A model generated the notes under the pieces. That model had not been told where the DNA came from and did no database searches. It saw nothing but the letters and a program-made list of their open reading frames with translations. Both the position numbers and the translations under genes were made by a program. Shown piece by piece: positions 48,772-54,833 of a DNA stretch of 54,833 bases (its first letter is position 1; each line of letters starts with the position of its first letter). Location: contig JANRCO010000100.1 in NCBI GenBank assembly GCA_030726975.1, forward strand, positions 1 to 54,833. Reading direction: 5' to 3'. The DNA is from Ilumatobacteraceae bacterium (lineage in GTDB: Bacteria; Actinomycetota; Acidimicrobiia; Acidimicrobiales; Ilumatobacteraceae).

Positions 48772-51700
48772 GATTGCTGGGTCTGCCATCTGTTTGCAGT
48801 ATCGGAGATCGGCAAGATGAGAGCATCGACAACATCGATGTCGGCAAGAAGATCGTCGCGGAACTCGCTTTCCGTTTCTTTCACCCAGTCGACGAGCCGG
48901 TTGTAGCGGTCGTCATAACCTTGCAGAACCGATTTCATCACGCTTGCACTGAGTCGTTGCGCAAAGGTGACGTGCAGCAATGTGATTCCTGTTGTTTCAC
49001 CAGACTTCAATTCAGGTATGAAAATAACAGTGCGATGATCGGATCTTCCGCGGGCAACCAATACTTCTTGGTTACTAGCGACACGGTGTTTTGTTCCGAC
49101 CAGGCGAGCAACTCCATCTACACGTGATTTCAAATCGAGTGAAATACCACCGCGCTCAATAATGGAAATATTGGCTTCATCTATTTCGCTGCCATCTATG
49201 CCGTAGCGCGTGAACCCGTTCACGGAAAGAACGGCAGCATCGAGATCGGCCAAAATTTTGAGGGTGCGATACGCGAGGCGATCTCGCGAGACACCTGCGG
49301 CCAAGACTGCTTGTACCAAGGCTCGGTCCATCAGGCCCTCGTCGTTACGCGAGATACCTACTGTTACGGTTTTTGCTTGATGCTTAATGGCATCAATGGG
49401 TCGAGTGAGTTCATCAATTGCCTTCGTTAAAGCATTAATGAGATCATCGAGCAAGACGGCGGGAGTAACTACTTTTCCAGAGTGACGCTGATAAGCATCA
49501 ATTGGATCTTTCGATAAAACATCGTAGAGTATCGATGTTAAACGCACTGCTGTTGAAGCCTCGAGCGTTCCGTCGTATTGCCCTATCGAAAGGGCGTCGA
49601 AGAATCGCCCTGCAGGTTGTACAGCATGGCGGCGAATGTGTGTAACCACCTGCGTTGACTCTGTGTAAGTACCCGCAATTTCTTTGATGGACTCGCGGAT
49701 TTCGCGCAAGGGTCGAGCTGTTGCATCGATAGCGAGGGCTGCTTCGTACCCGAAGAGATGCCCCACCATGGCCGAAAGTATGAAAGCAACCGATGGGTCG
49801 ACTTCTGGAACCATTAAGACAGCCGACGCGGCATCGAAACGTTGGTCGCCACGTGTAGCCACAACGATTGGAGTTGCCTTATGCGCCTTGTAGATGGCGA
49901 TTTCTTTTGCCACGTCTGCAGCTGTACCACCAACAAGCCCAGCAGCACAGACCAAAATCATTGGCTCACAAGAAAGGTCAATATGCTTTTTGTCTTCTGT
50001 GATGTCACAAGAAATTGATTTGTAACACAATTCAGAAAGTTTGATACGTACTTCGTTCGCAGAGACAGCATTGGGGCCATTGCCTACGACGGCCCAATAT
50101 CTTTTCGCCGGAGCGAATCGATGCGCTGCTTCGGCAATTTGTGGTCGCTCACGAATCACTTCGCGCATCGCATCGGGAATTGACTTCAGAGAATTCAATA
50201 CACGATGACGCGCTTGGTTGCTTCCTACACCTGCTGCAGCAGAAATGGCACAAGAAAGTAGAACCCCAGCTGCCACTTGTGCATAAAAGGCCTTTGTACT
50301 TGCCACGCTCATTTCAAGATCGCGCCCGTCTGATGTGTACAACACGCCATCGGCTCGCATTGCGAGGTCTGAATTACGACGATTCACAATTGCAATAACG
50401 TGAGCTCCACGGCCACGCGCAAGATCGACTGTTCTATTGGTGTCGGTTGTGGTTCCACTTTGGCTTACTGCAATCACCAACGTGTCGCTCATATCGGGCA
50501 AAAGACCAAACCCGGAAAATTCAGTTGCGGTTAATGCATCGACATCGAAGGCGTCTTCAGACAAAGAATTGAGGAGCGCCACCATGCTGCTTCCCGCAAC
50601 TGCAGCAGTGCCTTGGCCAATGACACGAATGCGACGAATTTTGCGTGAAACCAATAACGTGACTACGTCTTTCGGTAAAACATCTTCGTCAAGGTCTGCA
50701 GCACAAACACCATTGATTTTGTGAATGCGACCACGCAATGTTTTGCGGAAGCTTTCAGGTGCTTCAAGAATTTCTTTCAATAAGAAGTGCGGCGATGTTC
50801 CGCGGTCGATATCGCGCGTTGTTACTCCAGCATCGACAACGTCATTACTTGTTACTGGCAGTGAGGATCCGTCGTAACTCACACGTTCCATGCCTGTGAT
50901 ATTTCCGGCATTACTTGCTAGCAGTTGAATAACCTGCCCACGGCTTGCAGGTTGGTCGGGTGACACCAACGACTCACCATCCATGCGCACGATGTTTACT
51001 GTGTCTTCGACTGTTCCATAAGGCTCGCTCGCGACAATGAACCGATCTTCGGCGAGGCCAATACACATACCTTGGCCGCTCCCGCGCAAGGCAAGCATCA
51101 CACTGTCGGGGTGATCGACACTCAATGCAGCAATGGCTACTGAACCGTCGAATTGTGTCACCGCATTGAGGAAGCTTTGTTGCAGTGGTTGGCCTGCTTG
51201 TAAACCACGGGCAACCAAACTGGGGATGACTTTGGCATCGGTGGTGATGGAAGCTGCTACAGAAATATCGTGTTCCACTTTGAGATCTGCATAATTGTCG
51301 ACATCGCCATTTAAAACCGCCAAAACCAGAGGCTGTTTTTTGTTGACTTCTTCGCCAGTCACAGGGTGAGCATTGGGCTCAGAAATGATTCCGACACTTG
51401 CCCAGCGCGTATGCCCGATGACACTGACCTTGGCATTTTTTGCTGAGACAACACGTCGCAATAAAGCATCTTGCAAAATATGTTGCCGCATGGTTTTTGT
51501 GTTGTCGCCTAGTTCACCAATTTCTGCTGCTGCCTTGTATACAAACACCCAGGCATCGCCTTCCACACGCACAGAACGCGAGGTAAAGAGAGCGTCTTCG
51601 TGACGTGGCACAAATGCATTTCGTAATGCAGGGTCGCCCAACACCACATCTTCGGTGAGACCATGACCCCATACCACTACACCGATGCCGGCGGAATCTC

Positions 51701-52193
51701 TGCCACGAACTTCCATCCGGTCGATAGCAGAGAGAGCTTGTTGGATGGAGAGATAGCCATGTAATGATTCTTCAGATGCGTGCATTCCGGCAAGCAAAGA
51801 AACTTCCCGAGCGGTACGCAGGCGATCATCAGATATAGACCACAGCGCATCTTTGATTGCAGAAACAGTGTGTGACGCATTCTCAATGAGATGTGCATCT
51901 TGGCTTGCCTCTAAAGCAGCTTCGTACTTCTCTACTTGAGGAGCCAATTTCGCCAGTGCAGCGCGAACACCATCGACCAACTCTGGGCTGCCCACCAGGG
52001 CACGAACCCCAGCGTCACCTTTAAGCAACGTATTGACTGCTTCGAGCGCCTCGGCAGCACGTTCTGCGCTCGTGAAGTCGGTTGAAGCATGCTCCATCAG
52101 AGTTTGAGCTTCAAGAAACTGATGAAAAATGTCGTCGTGTGTGGGGGTGGCGCGGTCGCCTTTACGGCTGAGGACACAGATAATTCCACACAT
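48768..52193 (-). CDS. Giant GlmS-like protein (glutaminase plus two SIS domains, insertion and C-terminal extension), 1141 aa
   Basis: MCGIICV Ntn-Cys start, RGRDSAGIG, GHTRWASVG, SQSGTTTDT, DLEMSVASTKAFYAQ; next to glmM. Confidence 0.87.
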   Translation of the reverse strand: MCGIICVLSRKGDRATPTHDDIFHQFLEAQTLMEHASTDFTSAERAAEALEAVNTLLKGDAGVRALVGSPELVDGVRAALAKLAPQVEKYEAALEASQDAHLIENASHTVSAIKDALWSISDDRLRTAREVSLLAGMHASEESLHGYLSIQQALSAIDRMEVRGRDSAGIGVVVWGHGLTEDVVLGDPALRNAFVPRHEDALFTSRSVRVEGDAWVFVYKAAAEIGELGDNTKTMRQHILQDALLRRVVSAKNAKVSVIGHTRWASVGIISEPNAHPVTGEEVNKKQPLVLAVLNGDVDNYADLKVEHDISVAASITTDAKVIPSLVARGLQAGQPLQQSFLNAVTQFDGSVAIAALSVDHPDSVMLALRGSGQGMCIGLAEDRFIVASEPYGTVEDTVNIVRMDGESLVSPDQPASRGQVIQLLASNAGNITGMERVSYDGSSLPVTSNDVVDAGVTTRDIDRGTSPHFLLKEILEAPESFRKTLRGRIHKINGVCAADLDEDVLPKDVVTLLVSRKIRRIRVIGQGTAAVAGSSMVALLNSLSEDAFDVDALTATEFSGFGLLPDMSDTLVIAVSQSGTTTDTNRTVDLARGRGAHVIAIVNRRNSDLAMRADGVLYTSDGRDLEMSVASTKAFYAQVAAGVLLSCAISAAAGVGSNQARHRVLNSLKSIPDAMREVIRERPQIAEAAHRFAPAKRYWAVVGNGPNAVSANEVRIKLSELCYKSISCDITEDKKHIDLSCEPMILVCAAGLVGGTAADVAKEIAIYKAHKATPIVVATRGDQRFDAASAVLMVPEVDPSVAFILSAMVGHLFGYEAALAIDATARPLREIRESIKEIAGTYTESTQVVTHIRRHAVQPAGRFFDALSIGQYDGTLEASTAVRLTSILYDVLSKDPIDAYQRHSGKVVTPAVLLDDLINALTKAIDELTRPIDAIKHQAKTVTVGISRNDEGLMDRALVQAVLAAGVSRDRLAYRTLKILADLDAAVLSVNGFTRYGIDGSEIDEANISIIERGGISLDLKSRVDGVARLVGTKHRVASNQEVLVARGRSDHRTVIFIPELKSGETTGITLLHVTFAQRLSASVMKSVLQGYDDRYNRLVDWVKETESEFRDDLLADIDVVDALILPISDTANRWQTQQS

Positions 52194-52202
52194 AGGAGTA
52201 CT

Positions 52203-53537
52203 TTACCTGTCTTGCCCAGAGGCAGGGTGGCTCAACATTTGGGCAATGCGTTCGGCATATTCCTGGGCTTCTGTCGATGTTTGGGCTTCAACCATGACAC
52301 GCACAAGTGGCTCGGTTCCGCTCGCCCGCACCAACACTCGCCCTTTGCCATCTAGTAACTGTTCTATTTCAGAAATAGCTGCACGATTCTTGAGCAACAG
52401 ATCTTGCGGTGCGATGCCCCCCTGTATGGGCACATTAATGAGCACTTGCGGAAGTGATGTCATTACCTCTTTTGCTGCTGCTCGCAAATTTTGTTGCCGA
52501 GAATGAAGCACGGAAAGAAGTTGCACAGCAGCAAGCAAGCCGTCGCCAGTGGTTGCATGTTGTGTAAAAACAATGTGGCCACTTTGTTCGCCACCCAAGC
52601 AAGCTTGTGCTTCTTGCAAGGCCAGCAGTATTGATCGATCACCAACGGGAGTGACAAGTACATCAATGCCGGCATTTTTCATGGCAATATGAAAACCCAT
52701 GTTGGTCATCACCGTTACCGCAACGGCATTGTTTGCGAGGGCATTACGCGCCTTGAGTTGCAACGCAAAAAGTGCGATGAGTTGATCGCCGTTCACCACT
52801 TCGCCATTTCCATCGACGGCAATGATCCGATCGCCATCGCCATCAAATGCAATTCCGAGATCTGCCTTACTGCGTATTACTTCTTGCATTAACAACTCAG
52901 GGTGGGCTGCACCACAAGCTTCATTAATGTTTTTTCCATCGGGCGAGCAGTGAATAAAACTCGGGCTCATCCCCAGTTTCTTAAAAACTCGTGGCGCAAC
53001 TTCGCTCATGGCTCCGTTGGCACAATCAATAACTAGTTTGACTTCTGTTGCAACTTCCGTGACCGATGCGCAAACATGTGCGCAATATGCATCGAGATCT
53101 AATGCGCCTTCCTCGGCACCCGCATTGACGACCTCAGTTGTTTCACTTTGTACAAGCGCTTCATAAGTGTTTTGGATACGCGATTCTTGGTCGTTGGTGA
53201 GTTTGATTCCACCCTCACCAAAGAACTTCAATCCATTATCTGTATAGGGGTTATGCGAGGCGGTAATGACCGCAGCACCTGCCAGGCAATGTTCGGCATA
53301 GAAGGCAACCGCAGGTGTGGGGCACATTCCGGCCCACAAGACCTCTACACCTTCGGCAATAAAGCCAGCTTCTACTGCGCGTGCAAGTGGGGCGCTTGAT
53401 TCACGGGTGTCAAAGCCAATAACAAAGAGCGAACAACGCAGTTCACGCGCAGCTGCGCGGGCGTATAACTGAACGGCATGAGTGGTGATGTCGCGAAGTG
53501 CAACGCCACGAACTCCGTCGGTGCCGAACCGTAGCAA
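52203..53537 (-). CDS. glmM: Phosphoglucosamine mutase
   Basis: MLRFGTDGVRGVAL, VITASHNPYTDNGLKFF, GIAFDGDGDRIIAVD, GEQSGHIVF, RASGTEPLVRVMVEA. Confidence 0.95.
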   Translation of the reverse strand: MLRFGTDGVRGVALRDITTHAVQLYARAAARELRCSLFVIGFDTRESSAPLARAVEAGFIAEGVEVLWAGMCPTPAVAFYAEHCLAGAAVITASHNPYTDNGLKFFGEGGIKLTNDQESRIQNTYEALVQSETTEVVNAGAEEGALDLDAYCAHVCASVTEVATEVKLVIDCANGAMSEVAPRVFKKLGMSPSFIHCSPDGKNINEACGAAHPELLMQEVIRSKADLGIAFDGDGDRIIAVDGNGEVVNGDQLIALFALQLKARNALANNAVAVTVMTNMGFHIAMKNAGIDVLVTPVGDRSILLALQEAQACLGGEQSGHIVFTQHATTGDGLLAAVQLLSVLHSRQQNLRAAAKEVMTSLPQVLINVPIQGGIAPQDLLLKNRAAISEIEQLLDGKGRVLVRASGTEPLVRVMVEAQTSTEAQEYAERIAQMLSHPASGQDR

Positions 53538-53543
53538 GGCTCT

Positions 53544-53939
53544 TTAGCGCTTGGTGAACTGAGGGGCTTTACGTGCCTTCTTGAGGCCGTACTTCTTGCT
53601 TTCCTTACGGCGTGAGTCACGCGTGAGGAGCCCTGCTTTTTTCAGTGCTGGGCGAAGTTCTTCATCAAGTTCAATGAGCGAACGGGCAATTGCCATGCGC
53701 AACGCACCGGCTTGACCATTGACGCCACCGCCGTGCATTGTTGCATCGACGTCGTAGGTTGTTTCAGAGTTGGTGACACGAAGAGCTTCAACAACCACCA
53801 TGCGCTGAGTTGCCATGGGGAAATAGTCTTCGAATGCACGGCCATTCACTGTTACTACACCGGTACCGGAACGCAAACGCGCGCGTGCAACAGCTTCTTT
53901 ACGACGACCAGTTGTTTGGGTGAGAGGCTTTGTTGCCAC
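53544..53939 (-). CDS. rpsI: 30S ribosomal protein S9
   Basis: TGRRKEAVARARLRSGTGVVTVNGR, GGGVNGQAGALRMAIARSL, ESKKYGLKKARKAPQFTKR. Confidence 0.97.
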   Translation of the reverse strand: MATKPLTQTTGRRKEAVARARLRSGTGVVTVNGRAFEDYFPMATQRMVVVEALRVTNSETTYDVDATMHGGGVNGQAGALRMAIARSLIELDEELRPALKKAGLLTRDSRRKESKKYGLKKARKAPQFTKR

Positions 53940-53981
53940 GGTGATTCCTTTGATACGAGTGCGAGTGAGACGGACGAAAAA

Positions 53982-54428
53982 TTAACGTGCTTTTGCGTGA
54001 GCAAAAACAATGGGAGTAGGAGCCTGTGCAGTATGTGGATGTTCTGCACCTGCATAGATTTTGAGCTTGGTCATTTGCTGACGGCCAAGTGGGCCTTTGG
54101 GCAACATACCTTTGACAGACAAACGAACTGCTTCTGCAGGCTTACGACCCAACAACTGTGCATAGCTTTCGCTCTTGAGACCACCTGGGTAGCCGCTGTA
54201 GCGATAGAACATCTCTTTATCGGCTTTACCCGAAGTAAGAACTACCTTGTCGACATTGATGATGATGACGTGATCGCCAGTGTCGATGTGTGGAGCGAAA
54301 GTTGTTTTGTGCTTTCCGCGCAATAAGCGAGCAGCTTCAGTGCAAATACGACCAAGGACCATGCCTTCAGCGTCGATGACGTGCCAAGCGCGAGTGATTT
54401 CAGATGCTTTGGGAGAATATGTACGCAT
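53982..54428 (-). CDS. rplM: 50S ribosomal protein L13
   Basis: [79 protein letters not shown]. Confidence 0.97.
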   Translation of the reverse strand: MRTYSPKASEITRAWHVIDAEGMVLGRICTEAARLLRGKHKTTFAPHIDTGDHVIIINVDKVVLTSGKADKEMFYRYSGYPGGLKSESYAQLLGRKPAEAVRLSVKGMLPKGPLGRQQMTKLKIYAGAEHPHTAQAPTPIVFAHAKAR

Positions 54429-54544
54429 TGTTGTACTTCGTTTTTCTTTCTGAGCCTCGAAGAAGCCTTGTCGATGGCCACCGAACCTGACAGATCGGGG
54501 CTGTTAAAGGATAGGGGCGTTCAGCCCAATTCGGCAATCTGCCT

Positions 54545-54833
54545 TCATGAAACCGCATGAAACTGCCGTACGGCCTCCCGCAACCACATTTCACTGCGCA
54601 CCGCGAAAGCCTTGGTGGAAAACTCCGTTTCCACATGGGTTCGGCACTTCTGGCGCGACAGGGCGGACACCCCTGCGAGCGCTGCCACCATCCCCGCGAT
54701 GTCGTCTGGTTCCACCAGAAATCCGGTTTCCCCGTGGAGGATGACCTCACTTGGCCCACCCCTGCGATACGAGACCACAGGCACCCCGCAGGCCATTGCT
54801 TCAATGGCCACATTGCCAAAGGCCTCGACCCAT
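54545..54833 (-). CDS. GT-B (family 4-like) glycosyltransferase, C-terminal part (truncated by window edge)
   Basis: WVEAFGNVAIEAMACGVPVVSYRRGGPSEVILHGETGFLVEPDD. Confidence 0.85.
   Translation of the reverse strand, partial: WVEAFGNVAIEAMACGVPVVSYRRGGPSEVILHGETGFLVEPDDIAGMVAALAGVSALSRQKCRTHVETEFSTKAFAVRSEMWLREAVRQFHAVS

Noticed and set aside
54429-54544. Possible L13 leader-type RNA upstream of rplM
   Set aside because: I could not identify the expected conserved leader structure by eye; needs a covariance model.

Overview
The window is a dense, mostly housekeeping stretch of an actinobacterial-type genome, possibly Acidimicrobiia-like (lineage is inferred from gene content only). No CRISPR array, transposon, phage module, rRNA or tRNA could be supported. 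From left to right it holds: tandem cytochrome P450s and an amidohydrolase; a ferredoxin and a form-II-type CoxL/S/M molybdenum hydroxylase; ThuA-like and MoxR/Mg-chelatase-like genes; sdhCAB; an SCP2-like gene; a Fe(II)/2OG oxygenase overlapping a formaldehyde-activating-enzyme (Fae) homologue; mdh; an OafA-like acyltransferase, metF, purH, sucDC and a B12-binding MCM subunit; pcrA; a second P450-ferredoxin pair; an acyl-CoA synthetase / dienelactone hydrolase / APH-like group; an NlpC/P60 hydrolase; guaA; an FMN riboswitch with ribD-ribBA-ribH; a secreted phospholipase A2; a NUDIX hydrolase; groES-groEL; maf, dusB, tsaD-rimI-tsaB-tsaE, alr, nnrDE and acpS; a giant GlmS-like protein; glmM, rpsI, rplM; and a partial glycosyltransferase. 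The strongest candidates for something undescribed are: (1) a translationally coupled 2OG-oxygenase/Fae pair, suggesting oxidative demethylation linked to formaldehyde capture; (2) a 1141-aa GlmS-like enzyme with an internal insertion and a ~300-aa C-terminal extension; (3) two CIRCE-like operators flanking a third inverted repeat upstream of groES; (4) a coxL-S-M-ferredoxin gene order; (5) a possible two-hairpin attenuator and TetR-like operator in the sdhC leader; and (6) an FMN riboswitch whose P1 stem covers the Shine-Dalgarno. All assignments come from reading motifs by eye; no database search was run.
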